Below, in pieces: positions 1 through 11,382 of a DNA stretch of 20,900 bases (positions within the stretch are counted from its first letter, which is position 1; each line of letters opens with the position of its first letter). The stretch covers positions 5,435 to 26,334 of the forward strand of contig JAAMXY010000824.1 of assembly GCA_019677205.1 (NCBI GenBank), in the 5' to 3' direction. The position numbers and the translations under genes are program-made. Source of the DNA: Pinguiococcus pyrenoidosus. Lineage: Eukaryota; Sar; Pinguiophyceae; Pinguiochrysidales; Pinguiochrysidaceae. Below the pieces are notes generated by a model that was not told the DNA's origin, searched no databases, and saw nothing but the letters and a program-made list of their open reading frames with translations.

Positions 1-831
1 GCTCGGCTGCTCTTGCTTCCTTCGACCTTGGCCTGCTGTTCCTCGGTTTTGACTTCTTCCTCTTCTGCCTCCACGGTGTCCATGGCCTCAACGCCTACGT
101 CCGGCGCAGGAGGATTGTCGTACTTCTTGGTGTCGCCCACCGGTCCAACGAAGCCGGGCTCCCCGAACGACGGGAGACTGTGCGCATGAAAGGCTGTCTC
201 CCAGATCTTCACCATATCATCCCGCGGCTGCAAGCAGAAACTGGGCAGCAGATAGACATACCGTCGCTTGGAGCAATGCAGCTTCGAGTGGAAGGACTTG
301 GTGGCCCGGTGGACGGAGAAGACCCGGATATCCTCCGGCAGGTGCTCGTTCAGCTTGGCCAGCAACACGCCTTCGCCGGGGGCCTCTCCAGAGGCCTCCG
401 GCAGGATGAACCGGCCGGAAACGACGTTGGCCGCTGCATGGACGCCCTTGTCTGTCCGGCACGCCCGATTCCAACTGAGCTTCTGCAGGTTGCCGAAGTT
501 GTCGTTGGCAATGGCGCCTGCTCGGAACAACGCCAGCTCCAACTCGGCCTCCACGGTGCGTTGGCCAGGGTTGATTTGCAAGCCGCTGAACCTGCTGCCA
601 TTGTAGCCGAACACCAGGGCCAGCCGCTTCTTAGGAGCCCTCTCCACCTGTGGGATAGAGTGAGGAAGGCTCGGAACGCCCCGCGGAGAGGCCGGGCTGG
701 CCTACCTCCATCTCCGCAGCCAGCGAGGCGCCTTCGGCAGTGGAGCGATACGAGCCTCGATGCTGCGCATGCTGCTTCCGGTCGTCGATGGGCGCTCTCT
801 GACCCTGTTGGTCCTTTACAACGTCCGACAT
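1..831 (-). CDS. PUS1: tRNA pseudouridine synthase, PUS1/TruA family (partial, runs off left edge)
   Basis: The product should isomerise uridine to pseudouridine in tRNA and some other RNAs. Exon 1 is 831-706 (42 residues, from an ATG), then a 58-bp GT...AG intron (705-648), then exon 2 from 647 to the window edge (about 215 residues, no stop). The phase-0 join gives a continuous TruA-type fold: KKRLALVFGYNGSRFSGLQ (about residues 48-66), then the active-site motif RACRTDKGVHAA with the catalytic Asp near residue 108, then LNEHLPEDIRVF and the KSFHSKLHCSKRRYVYLLP motif typical of eukaryotic PUS1. After that comes a low-complexity acidic insert (EAEEEEVKTEEQQ), as eukaryotic PUS1 proteins often have between catalytic blocks. 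The N-terminal 42 residues match nothing I recognise. An upstream TTG at 930 extends the frame but is an unlikely start. The C-terminal half lies outside the window. PUS1 versus PUS3 is inferred from the motif wording. Confidence 0.9.
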
Positions 832-1634
832 GACTGCTTTTGCGGCGTTTGGAGGCCGCGGATACTCTCTGTCCGGCAGATGGAACTCTGTCTGCGGGTG
901 CGCATAAACCGATTTCCGTATCGGAGGCAAATTGGTCCCTGCGAAAGAAATGGAGGGTCAATCAGCACGCAGCGTAAAAAGACTCTTGCCAATAATAGCT
1001 TCAAGATCAGATCTCGCTCGAACTGCGCGGATAATATTGCTCAATAGGCAAAAGATCTCTAAAGTAGGTTTGCCGCAGCCCCAACATTTGAGAAATGATT
1101 TCAATACAAGCTGTCCCAATGCAGTGGATGAATCATACAGGTGCATAAAATCAAACAATGATTTGTTAGTTTAATTCGCTATGGCGGGAGAGTTCCCGCG
1201 CTTCCGGGGCCGTTCGCGTGTCTTCGGCCTTAGCGCCCTGTCGTAAGGCGGGATACGCCCCCTTGCGGCGCGGTCACTTGCAGTTGGTTCCGAGCATTGT
1301 GTACAGCGGCGGTGGAGCCGGACTTCGGCGCGGAAGAGCGCGTTCAAACCAGAGCGCTCGAGCGGGTGCAGAGCTTCTTCCTGCAGAACCTAGCATCGTA
1401 GCCAGTGCCTCTGGTAAGAAACAGGCCATACAGTGGATTCCTGGGATGCACCTGGAGGGCTAGAGCGCCCATGCGCCGCAGCGGGTGATCCAGAAGCGAA
1501 AGCGGCGGGAAAATGGGTTAGATACGGAAGACTCTCTTCATCTCTGTCCGCACCGAAGCACCCCTTTCCCCTTCTGGGGGCTGAGCTGAGCGACGCTGCG
1601 TGCCAGTGCTCTGCGACTGCTCAACGACGACTCG
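832..1634. other. Divergent intergenic region between PUS1 and the USP gene
   Basis: About 800 bp between two divergently transcribed genes, so it should hold both 5' UTRs and promoters. I found no coding sequence, tRNA or clear TATA box. The stretch from about 960 to 1180 is visibly AT-richer than the rest of the window (for example ATCAAACAATGATTTGTTAG), and the GC-rich background resumes after about 1185. Short open frames here have no protein-like character. An in-frame TGA at 1587-1589 closes the USP frame upstream of its first ATG. Confidence 0.5.
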
Positions 1635-4600
1635 ATGAATGCTGCGGCGCGAATCGTGCCTCAGGATGCTAATATCTTCCATGCGCAGGCTGCTTTTGCC
1701 ATGGACCAGCCGCCGACCCCGGAAGCTCCGGCGCCAGTGCCTCCCGAGGAAAGCCCGGACGAGAGCGATGTCGGCGTGCCCAAGAGGGCCAGGGAGCTCT
1801 TCGCCACGGTGCAGAAGGAGCTGGAGACGAAGCGGAGCGTGGGGTGGGAGAAGTCGGGCGACAGCCTCAAGTTGGCCCAGACCCATCTCGCCTTCCCGGA
1901 GGCAATCGAGTTCCTTCGCAGCTGCTATCATGAGGTCGTGACCATCCTGCTGGATCAGCAGATCGCCAAGATCACACAGCACCAGCGATCATGTGTGGAG
2001 ACCGCGCTGCTCACGGCGGCGGCTCTCGCAGCCGACTGTCTGGAGCGGGACAACAGGGCGCACCTGCGCACGCTCATCGCCTTGTTCGACAACGAGAGGA
2101 GCTTCTACCGCGGCTCCAAGACAAGCTGGAGCAATGCCGCGGGCGCCCCCGAAGTGCGCATCAAGTGCATCCGCGCCTTCTCCCAAAGGAGCGGCATTAG
2201 CTTGCTGGAGGAGGCCCTCCGGCACCAGTCCTGGCTCCTCGCTCGTCCGGTAGGTCTCATGCCCCTTGCCCGGCCGATGGCGGGAGGGAAAGCCTCCGAT
2301 CGGCCGCCGATCGGCCGCGACGCTCAGCTCTTCCGCACTCGACCCAGGCAAGCATTCTGCTGAAGGCTGCTCTCGATGTCAGCGACGACGTCCCCGGCGA
2401 CGACGCCCTCGTGAAGCTGACCCGCACGATCATGAGTCAGGCGTCGAGGCTGGATGGCGAGGATTTGCGAAACGACAATGCGGAGGCCATGTCAAAGCTG
2501 CTGGGCCACATCAACGAAGTGATGGAACCCGCTGGGCTCGTGGAGGAGTACTTCGACTTCTGGCTTGGCCTCACACTGCGATACCTCACCGTGGATAGCC
2601 TGCCGCTGCGGCTCTTCGGCTGGGAGCAGATCGGGAGCTTGATGACCTACGCTGAGCAGATGCGGCCCGTGCCGTCGCGGATCGAGGTGGGCGGCGCCGG
2701 GGCCGAGGAGGTGAATGGGGTGTTCGTCCTCCGCCACGGATGCCGGAGGGACAAGCTTCGGTACACGCTGACGACCGCGGATGGCGTCCTCCTCACGCTC
2801 TTCCGGTGCCAGATGAGGAGTCAAGCGCAGTGGTGGTACATCTCCGAGGCGGATCCCAAGGACCCCGGGACGGACAAAGACGTCGACTACTACCAGCACA
2901 AATCAAAGCCGCACGAGGAGCGCATCCCGCCGCTCTCCAACTGGAACAGCGTCACGGGCGGGCATCAGCGAGGCGTCGATCCTCCGCCGACGCTTCGCAT
3001 TCTGGAGTACGACGTGGAGGAAGGCAAGGAGGCGGATCTGCCCGAGGCGCGACTCGTTCGATGGATACTGGAAAACGACGTGGTCGGATCTGTGTTCAAG
3101 GCGAGCTCGGCTCATCGCGAGGTCGTGTCTCGCAGCGCCCAGATGCTCCGGTTTCTTGCCGAGCAGAATGCCCTCACTGCCGTGCACCTCGAAGCCGTTT
3201 GGCACACGGCGGAAGCCGCAACAGAAGCCGAGACGGTGGAGGAGGTGTACGTCCTGCTGATCCAGCTCATGGGCGGTCTGAACGCTGACCTCTTCGAAGC
3301 GCTGCTGCAGCGCGTGCGCCAGACCCTGGAGGGGAAGAGCAAGGATGCCGCGACGGGCTTCCTGCAGAAGATCAGTGGCGACCGCGCCAGCATCCAGCAG
3401 CTCACGCAGCAGCTCGACAATCGGGCGCTGCTGAAGCTGGTCGGGCTGCTCTGGCATGTGGTGTCCAAGCGGTTGGTGGCGTCCTGGAGCGAGCTCAGCC
3501 TCCTCCTGAATGCCTGCCTGAACGCGCTGGGGATGGAAACGGAGGAGAAGGAGCGCATCCGGCTCCTCCAGGAGTGCCTGGATCAGCTTCGGATATCGCG
3601 AATTCCCGAGAAGGCGCCGAAGGACGCAGACCTCGAGAACAGCCTGAAGCTCTTCCAGGTCTTCGTGCAGTCGCATGGCAAGTCCTTGACGGACAAGGCC
3701 TCTCTGATCGAAAAGCTGGGGCGTGACGGCGACACGGTCCCGAAGATCCTGAACGAGGAGCTCGTGGCCTTCCGGGCGCGTGCCCGACAGGACCTTGGCC
3801 TCGAGGATGACGTGCTCAGCATCGCCTCGCCGTGCAGCACCGACGGCGGTTCCGCGGACGACGAGAGCTGCGTGTCGCGGAAGGCCTTCTACCGGCGGCT
3901 CGAGCTGCGCCTGAAGGTTCTCCGCTTCATCTACGGCCTGACCAGCGAGCTCCAATGGGATTTTGATACCTTGCTCGAGCTCTGGGAGTTCCTGGATGTA
4001 CCGCAGGAGCGGAACATGCTCATGGAGGTCCTCAAGGACGCGAGTCAGCCCGGCAATGCCGGCGGCATGCTGGCCGCCTTCAGTCCGGCCGTGGCGGCAC
4101 GAATCTTCAAGGAGCTGCTCTGCGATCGGGCGTCTTGGGAAGAGCTGGGGCTGCCGGCGTATGAGTGCTTCAAGGTGTACTTCGAGGTGGTCCGAGGCGA
4201 AGAGGGGATGGACATCGATTTCCCGACGCACGAGAACGCGGAGGCCATCGGCCTGCAGACGCTGTGGCACATCTTCCTCACGTCCAAGTCTGAGGCCGTT
4301 GCCGACGCCGCCAAGTCGGACATCCTTCGGGTGCACTGCCACACGGATACCGTCGCACACCTCAGGTCCGACTCGCTCGGCGTCGCCGAAACCGAAGGAC
4401 GCCGCCTCAACACGGGGACAGATGACGACTCGGACGTGGAGCTCAAGGGCACCCGGCTCAGCCTGCTGAACATGGTGTTCCGAGAGCTCGAGATTGCGCT
4501 GACCAAGCAGGACGCCGCCGCCAAGGTGGAGCGCCTCGTGGGGGTTCTCCGCGGCGCGCTGGAGCAAAGCGCGGGCATCCGACCGATCGCGCATGGCGCG

Positions 4601-7600
4601 CGAAGCACGGCTGGGCGCGTGAGTCTCATGCCCTCGTCTGTGAAGAGATCGGTGCTCAGCGGCGTTGGAGGACAGGGATACAGCACGACCGAGCCGCTCG
4701 AGCCGCAGGAGATCCGCACCCACCCCTTGCTGCCCCTGAGGTATTTTTGCGAGCAGATCGCGCACGTCTACAATCACGAGGTCGAGTTTGTCCGCTTGTT
4801 TCGTGCGGGGCCTTTGAGAAACATGGAAGCCACGGTGGCGGAAGCAGGGCTGCTGATGGGGGATTTCAACGTCCATCTCATCGGAGAGCACCAGATCAAC
4901 GGCACGGGCCTCTACGGACCGAACTACGCGAGGTGGTCGTCGCAGCCCGATGCGTATGACATTCGCACGGCCCTCCCGGAAGACGGAACGCACCTGGCGA
5001 CGGTCATCGCCAACGACAGCCTGTATCTCGATGTGCTGTTCAACGTGCTGCAATCCATGGGCCAAGCAAATGACAATCTTTGCCGAGAGGTCTGGGCCCT
5101 GCTCATGTCCATTCCCACGAATCCTTCCTTCGCCGAGGTCGTGAAGAAGGCGCTCGTGGGCGACGGCGCGAGCGAAGCGGTCCAGTGGTCCAGCATCTTG
5201 TCGCGGTCGCACTATCAGCGGAGCATCTACATCATGCAGATCGTCGACGCGTTTCTGAACCCCGCGCCGGAGGTCCGCGTCCAGGGGGACCTAGCGGATC
5301 AGGACAAGTGCAGACGGGCCTTCTCGGCAACGGGTGGGCTCAGTGCCGTGCTGACGCTGTTCATGAGCTCGAGTGACGCGAGCCGCATCTCCGACAACTT
5401 CTCGACGAGCATGCGTGGGCACGCAGCCGCACTGCGCATCATTCGGGGCTGCCTCTTCGGCAGTCCGGAGGAGGACCGGAACTCCTCGAGGGCGGAGCAG
5501 CCTGAGGGCGTCGCGAGGAGCTCAACGGACCTGCCGCCGGACTTCCCGTTGCACTCGATGCTCCAGAGACTGATAGACGTGGCCGTGAAGGCGACCGACA
5601 AGTACACCATGACGTCTCAAGGCCAGTCGCCGGCCACGCTCACCGTCGCATGCTCCAACGTGGAGTCCATGACGGTCGACATTGAGACGCAAGGCATCAT
5701 CACGTCGACGCTGACCAGCGCGTTGGCGACGCTCACGTTGCTCCTGCGCTCGAAGGGCACCGTCGGCATCTTCTGCGAAGCGCCGGGCACCAAGACGCTC
5801 GTGACGCGGACACTCGTCGGCTATCCGGAGGTCGAAGTGCGATCGCAGACGGCCCAGCTGCTGACCACCGCGTCGAATGGGCATGATCTAATCCGGACGG
5901 TCCTGCCATGGGTGATTGAGGAGCTTGAGCGGCTGCCGCGAGACTGCACCACCGCCGAGCAGCTTTTCCTGGTGTTGGTCTACGCGGTGTATTGCGGTGC
6001 CGACGGCATGATTGCTCCGGAGATGCTCCGCGAGCTGTCTCAGGAGCTGCTTAAGAAGCTCGCGTCCTTCTCGACGGACCCCGTCGTGAGGCAGGTGACC
6101 CTCCAGCAGACAAGCGCGAGCGAGAGGGATTGCACGGTGCTCGAAGGCTGCCTGCGGACCTTGTCGGAGGTGCTCAGCAAGAGCGCCACGTCCATAGACG
6201 AAGGCATCCTGGGATCGCCGCTTGTGAGCTTCGTCTTCGACAAGGGACTCTTCGCCCTGCCAGACTTGCCCACCAATCCCACGGGCGCCGAGGTGCGGGT
6301 CCAGAGCGAATCCTTCTGCTGCACCCAGAAGGAGCGCGTCGCGGCCTTCAAGCTGCTGCTGGAAGCGTCGCGAACATCCCCGCGAATGCTCTGTGCCATT
6401 CTCGACCATGTGGAGGCGCTGCTGAATGGCGCAACTGGCAGCCTCAGCCGCAGCTGGAACGTAGAGACCACTGGCGAAGAGAAGGCCGCCAATGCACCCT
6501 TCGTTGGGCTCAAGAATCAGGGATGCACCTGCTACATGAACAGCTTGCTGCAGCAGCTGTTCATGATTCCCTCCGTCCGGCATGCCGTCCTCCGCGCGAA
6601 GGTCCGACGGACCAGCCGCCAGATGGCCCGGTTTGTAGCCAATCCCCGGGACCTCGTTGGCCGGCGCCTTGTGTTCGCCATTGAGAACGGAAAAGTCGTC
6701 GAAGGGCAGGTCACCGGCTATGACGAAGCTTCTGGGATGCACCGCGTGCAGTACGCGACTCTGGGAGAGCACTGCTTCCGCCTGAAGGAGGGCCGCCTCG
6801 GAAGGGAGACCGGAGACTTCTGGTTCGCCGATGACGGGAACGTGCAGAACGGCATGGACCAGCTTCAACCTACGCCCGCTCCGTCCCCAGTTGACGAGGA
6901 CACCACCGCCGAGGAGAGCCAGAAGAAGCGGCAGAAGATCGAAGGAGGCCAGAAGCTCCTGGAGCAGATCCAGCGGACCTTTGCGTTTCTCTTGTCGAGT
7001 GAGAAGCGATACTTCGATCCGCGCCTTCTTGTGGAGGCCTGCCGGGTGCTGAACCTGCAGTACAGTGTGTACCAGCAGAACGACGCGGCCGAGTTTTGCA
7101 ACACCCTCCTCGATCAGCTCGAGGAGGCCCTCAAGTTCAGCTCCCGCGACATGATCAAGGAGCTCGAGCTGTCCTTCGGTGGCAAGGTGTGCTACCAGAA
7201 GCTGCCGAGGGACTGCGATCACAAGAAGAACACCCTGGAGACGTTCAAGACCATCGAGCTGATCATCCGAGGGAAGACGAGCATCGAGGAAAGCCTCGAA
7301 GCTTTTGTGGAGGGCGAGCTCATGGACGGTGACAACAAGGTGGAGTGCGATGGCTGCGGAGACAAGCGGGCCTGTATTCGCCGGACGTGCATCGAAACCC
7401 GCCCGAATGTCCTGATCTTACACTTGAAGCGATTTGATCTGGACTTCACCACGTTCGAAACTGTGAAGATAAACAGCCTCTGCCGCTTCCCCACGAAGCT
7501 GAATGTAAAAAGGTATACAAGAGTCGGCATCGAAGAGATGGAGCGTCAGGAGGCGGCTGAGAATGGAGAAACGGAAGCGGACCAGGCGTTTGAAGAGTTA

Positions 7601-10600
7601 GACGACGCGGAGTTCGACTACGACCTGAAGGGAGTGCTCGTCCATGCGGGAGTGGCGCAGGGTGGTCACTACTATAGCTTCATCGCCGATAGACAACGCC
7701 AAGGGTGGTACCGCTTCGATGACGAGGACGTGAACCCCTTCGACGCGTCTCACATCGCGGCGCAGTGCTTTGGGGGCACCTACACGAGGAACAGCGGGTG
7801 GCACGGCGCTCAGGAGCAGGAGCGAATCGCCAATGCCCTGATGCTCTTCTACGAGAAGTCGACGCCGAACACCGACCTTCCCGTGGAGGCCCCAGGCACG
7901 CAGCAACCAGCCGGGGAGAGCGCCGGCGAGAAGGCGAATGGTCACGGACCGGCGGCGCCCGCCGACGCATCCGGCCCTCCGCCGACCATCCAGGCTAGCG
8001 TAGAGGAGTCGGCCGAGAGCAAGGGAGACTTCTTCCCCCTGGAGGGAGACTCCGTCGAGATGACGGGATACGAAGCCTTTCAGCAGGAGGTGCTCGAGAA
8101 CAACGTGTCCTTCATTCGGCAGAAGTACGTCTTCGACGACGCGCTGCAAGACTGGCTCCGAGACCTGCTGCTGGTGGTCGGAACGTGGGAACCGGATGGC
8201 CTTGCGGGTACCAAGAGGCGCCTCCACTGGCAAGGGGTGTCCCCGGAGCAGTGCGATGCCGCGCAGCTGCGGACGGTGCGCATCTGCACGTCGTACTTCT
8301 TCGACTGCCTCCTGCACAGCCGGGAGACGCGGCCGGTGCAGAGGTGGATCATCACGCTGTGCCGAGTTTTCAAGGCGCTTCCGGCGGCAGCGTCGGAGTT
8401 CATCTCAAGTCTTGTGGTAGACGAGCAGGGCGATTCGTCGCTTCTGGAGGAACCCGACCAGGAGGAGAAGCTCCGGTGCTTGCCTTCGGGCTGGTTGCGG
8501 CAGTACTTCCTCGAGGCGGCCTTCAGCTCGGCGAGGAGCTTCGCTGCCGACCTCATGTCGCACGCGGTGATGGATCTGGCGATACATGCCGAAAGGCAGG
8601 CCAAGGGCACGGCGAATGACGACGTCTGGAAGCTGCTTCGGAGATTCGTTCGCGCAGTAGACGCGGTCCTGGACATGATTGCGTCGTCGATTCGGAACAC
8701 CGATGAGCTCATGTGCCTCATTCGGGACTTGGCGACGTCGGAGCAGATTCGGCGAATCATGACAGAGCTCGACATGGCCGGGAAGCTGGTACACATTGCG
8801 CTATGCGCGATGGATCGCACGTCGCAGGAGCTCCGCGACTTGTTCTCCGAGACGAAAGTCCCGTCCTACGCAAACCTGTCCTACCAGACGCACCCGAATC
8901 CCAACGATCTGATGTATGTAGTGGAAGCAATCGCGTCGCTCTGCGGTGCGAGGTCCTCGACCAGGAAGAAGGAGCTGATCATTGACGGCGAGCTGTCGCC
9001 CGAGGCGGCAACGGCCTTTCGACGCATCTTCCGGAAGATGGCGCCCTCGGGGGGTATGGACAGCCGCGACATCGTGAACTACTACGAGCACACCGGGTCG
9101 GCCGCGAACGGCGTCGGATCCCCCAACCAGTACCACATCAAGAATCTTCTATCGCGATACCACAACCTGCCCGACGGGCGGCTGAGCGAGGAGGGCTTCC
9201 TGGAGCACTACAAGGATACAGCGATGCGGAACGCGAAGCAGGTGTGGCAAGACTTGACGCGGCTTGGCTTCGACGGCAATCTTGAGTACGTGGATGACCA
9301 TCCGACCCGCCGCGGGAGCGGTTCGTCGGCGGATCCCGCGTCGTCGCAGCAAGTCGCATTCGAGGAGATGTCGGACTGGAGCGCTCGCGCGATCATCTCG
9401 CTGGACTTCCTGGACGTCGCCTTCGATGCGGATCAAGACTCGGCGCGTCACATCGTCGCCGCAGTTGGGGCAGCTGACATGAACACCGCCGAGCACCTCG
9501 CCGGTACGGCGCTACGATCCCTGTATGTGCATCCTCACAACGGCTGGGGCATCGAGGACCCGTACCAGAATCGCCTGGAGATCTTGACGGTGCTCATCAA
9601 CACGATCGCAGCCAGAGCCCCTCCTATCGCTCCCGTATCGAGCGACGATGCGATGGACGAAGAGGACGAGGGCGACGCCAACGGGGCCTCCGGCGAGGCG
9701 AACCGCATGTCCGAAGCGTCAGATGCTACCGAACAGAATCCGCTGGAGGAGTTCATCGACTACCTGCTCCTCGATGCCGACGTAGGCGTCATCACCACGG
9801 CCAAGGCTGCCGTGGAGAGATCCATGGAAGTGGAAGATCGCGTCTCCATGGACGACCGTGAGAATGAGAAGGAGGCGGAGACCGAGCGCAGCCGACTTCA
9901 GCGAGGCCTCGCGGAGGCCAGTTGGCACGTCTTGACGCAGGTGCAGCGGAAGAGCGGGATCCTCAAGACCCTTGCCAAGTCGTGCAAGTCGCTCTCGGCG
10001 TGGCTCTCGCGCCACACGGAACTGTACGGATGGATGGGGCCCATCGGCCGAGGGCGAAGCTCTTCGCATCGTGGCTACTCAACGAGTCGGATGACGTACG
10101 ATCCGGCGGACAATGAGTACCACGAAGACGCGGGGGTGGACTCGGACGAGTCCGAGGACAACTATCATGACGAGCCACCTGACGTGATGCGCGTCGTGGG
10201 GGCCGGCTCCACCGACGTCAACGGTTCGTACAAGATCACGGACACCAAGGTGGACAACATGCCGGTGTGGTTCCGGGATCACATCGATCCAGAGACGGGC
10301 ATGCAGCTGAGTTTCTACCTGTACCGATGCCGCCTGACGACCGGCAAGCATCGATGGTACATCAGCGTCCCCCCCCGCGGCCAGACGCCGGGGACCAGCA
10401 AGGACGAGGACTACTACTACGCGCCGAGCCGCATTCGGGTGAAAGACCTGTCCTACAAACCGCTGGAGGAGACCATGCCCCCCTTGACCGGGTGGGAAGT
10501 CGCCCAGGGGAACAACCCAGGGATGGCTCCGGCTCCGCACTTGGAAGTGCCCGCCATCGCCAGCACCAGCCCGAGTCCGAGTCCGAACACCAATCCCACA

Positions 10601-10888
10601 CCTGGGTCGCCGGGTGCAGGAACAGCTGGATCGGACTCGGAAGACATCGACGTCGACGACGCCCCGATGCCGACGGAAACCTCCCGAGACAGCCTTGGCG
10701 ACAGCAGCGGAGGGCAATCCCTCTTCACCCCGCCGCGCTCGACGAACTCGCTGGAGCGGCGCCGCACGGAGGATGGACCTTCCGACGAGGTCGACGATCG
10801 GCAAGAGTCCGATGGCACGCGCAATGCCGCGGGCGACAGCGTCTTCATGCAGGACGGAGAACCCTGGGATCCCTCGGCCATGGAGTAG
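1635..10888 (+). CDS. Giant ubiquitin-specific protease, USP9X/USP24/USP34-like
   Basis: A predicted cysteine deubiquitinase of 3051 residues. Exon 1 (1635-2249) joins exon 2 (2348-10888) across a 98-bp GT...AG intron in phase 0, giving ...SWLLARP|ASILLKAALD. A second in-frame ATG at 1701 has a better context (GCCATGG). The peptidase C19 domain spans about residues 1590-2043: Cys box GLKNQGCTCYMNSLLQQLF (Cys1600), QNDAAEFCNTLLDQLEE, zinc-ribbon-like cysteines near 1820 and 1872-1875 (CDGC), LILHLKRFD, and His box GGHYYSF (His1979) with WYRFDDEDV (Asp1996/1997). All catalytic residues are present. The N-terminal 1500 residues look helical and ARM/HEAT-like, with an ALLMSIPTNPSF segment resembling USP9X-type proteins. 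Extra parts: a module at about 319-425 repeated at 2821-2940, a beta-rich insertion at about 1639-1700 inside the catalytic domain, an EF-hand-like region at 2418-2519 and acidic/Ser-rich linkers. Family assignment is solid; orthology to one human USP is inference. Confidence 0.93.
2687..3008 (+). other. N-terminal copy of a repeated 'VNG...WYIS...DYY' module in the USP
   Basis: Residues about 319-425. The order of conserved features is VGGAGAEEVNGVF, YTL, LFRC, QWWYIS, PGTDKDVDYY, IPPLSNW and a final PPP. The same order recurs near the C-terminus of the same protein. I recognise it as resembling a module seen in protist proteins, but I cannot give it a family name. Confidence 0.75.
6647..6839 (+). 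other. Beta-rich insertion (Tudor/SH3-like) within the USP catalytic domain
   Basis: Residues about 1639-1700 sit between the Cys box helix and the next core element (LLEQIQRTFAFLLSSEKRY). The pattern VGRRLVFAIENGKVVEGQV, then GMHRVQYATLGEHCFRL, looks like alternating strands of a small barrel of the Tudor/PWWP kind. It is followed by a Pro/acidic linker and a basic KKRQK. The fold is inferred from pattern only. Confidence 0.5.
8984..9288 (+). other. EF-hand-like helical region in the USP C-terminal third
   Basis: Residues about 2418-2519: LSPEAATAFRRIFRKMAPSG, then GMDSRDIVNYYEH, then DGRLSEEGFLEHYKDTA and WQDLTRLGFDGNLEY. The spacing resembles the paired EF-hand-like segment in some large ubiquitin-system and RCC1/ZZ-type proteins. 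The calcium-loop acidic residues are largely degenerate, so calcium binding is doubtful. Confidence 0.45.
10193..10551 (+). other. C-terminal copy of the repeated module in the USP
   Basis: Residues about 2821-2940. It carries VVGAGSTDVNGSY, LYRCRL, HRWYIS, PGTSKDEDYY, MPPLTGW and APHL in the same order as the copy at 2687-3008. Shared anchors are GAG-x4-VNG, an RC, a WYIS, PGT-x-KD-x-DYY and PPL-x2-W. The two copies are divergent, so this is a domain duplication, not a recent DNA repeat. Confidence 0.75.
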
Positions 10889-11382
10889 CAGGATGCCTGC
10901 CGTGTTTATCTGCCGCCCAGTGCCACTCGAGAAATAACTGCTGCGGTATGTCGTGTCTGGCTAGCTTGTTAGGAAAGGCGGAGGGGCGGGCGTAGTGTTG
11001 CAAGACCACTTTCCGTCCGCGAGGCTGCTTCTCTGCGCGGCGGAGGTGGATGACGTGCCGGGCGGGAGGCCGCGGTGCGTATGTATTCAGAAGGGCATCG
11101 TGAGTGCCGGATCGTCGCGATGCTGTCGTTTTTGTAGTACTGCCATGAAGTGGCGGAGGTTTCCGGGCGCACGGGTGCCAATCCAGCTTTGGACAGAAGA
11201 TAGCACGAGAGCTGGGAGGTGCATTGCCAGAGCGTTTCAGTTGTGCTACGCCATGCTCCCAAAGAGGCCACCTATCATCTTCTCCTTTTGTATCCATGCC
11301 GAGCCCTCGATGGCTCCATTCCCTCCCGTTTGATAGCTCGCTGTCCTTGCAAACTGCCGCTCTCCTTGCAAACTGCCGCTCT
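10889..11382. other. Convergent 3' region between USP and CTL genes
   Basis: Both flanking genes end here (USP TAG at 10886-10888; CTL stop at 11385-11383 on the minus strand), so it should contain both 3' UTRs and terminators. I see no gene in it. Its right end holds a short tandem duplication listed separately. Confidence 0.6.
11344..11381. repeat. 19-bp perfect tandem duplication
   Basis: The unit TCCTTGCAAACTGCCGCTC occurs twice head to tail, ending two bases before the CTL stop codon complement. It falls in the 3' UTR of the CTL gene. Confidence 0.9.

Noticed and set aside
180-833. Plus-strand open frame opposite PUS1
   Set aside because: The minus strand shows RTDKGVHAA and other TruA motifs; the plus frame is the antisense image.
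1200-1320. Possible tRNA or structured RNA (GC-rich, with a GGTTC-like string)
   Set aside because: I could not form a cloverleaf with acceptor and anticodon stems; the string alone is not evidence.
2903-5212. Long minus-strand open frame (769 codons) antisense to the USP
   Set aside because: It is a shadow of GC-rich codon bias in the real plus-strand gene; its composition is Arg/Gly/Leu/His-rich with no recognisable domain.
5888-7222. Minus-strand open frame (444 codons) antisense to the USP catalytic region
   Set aside because: Opposite strand encodes clear USP motifs; this frame has no motif and is a codon-bias shadow.
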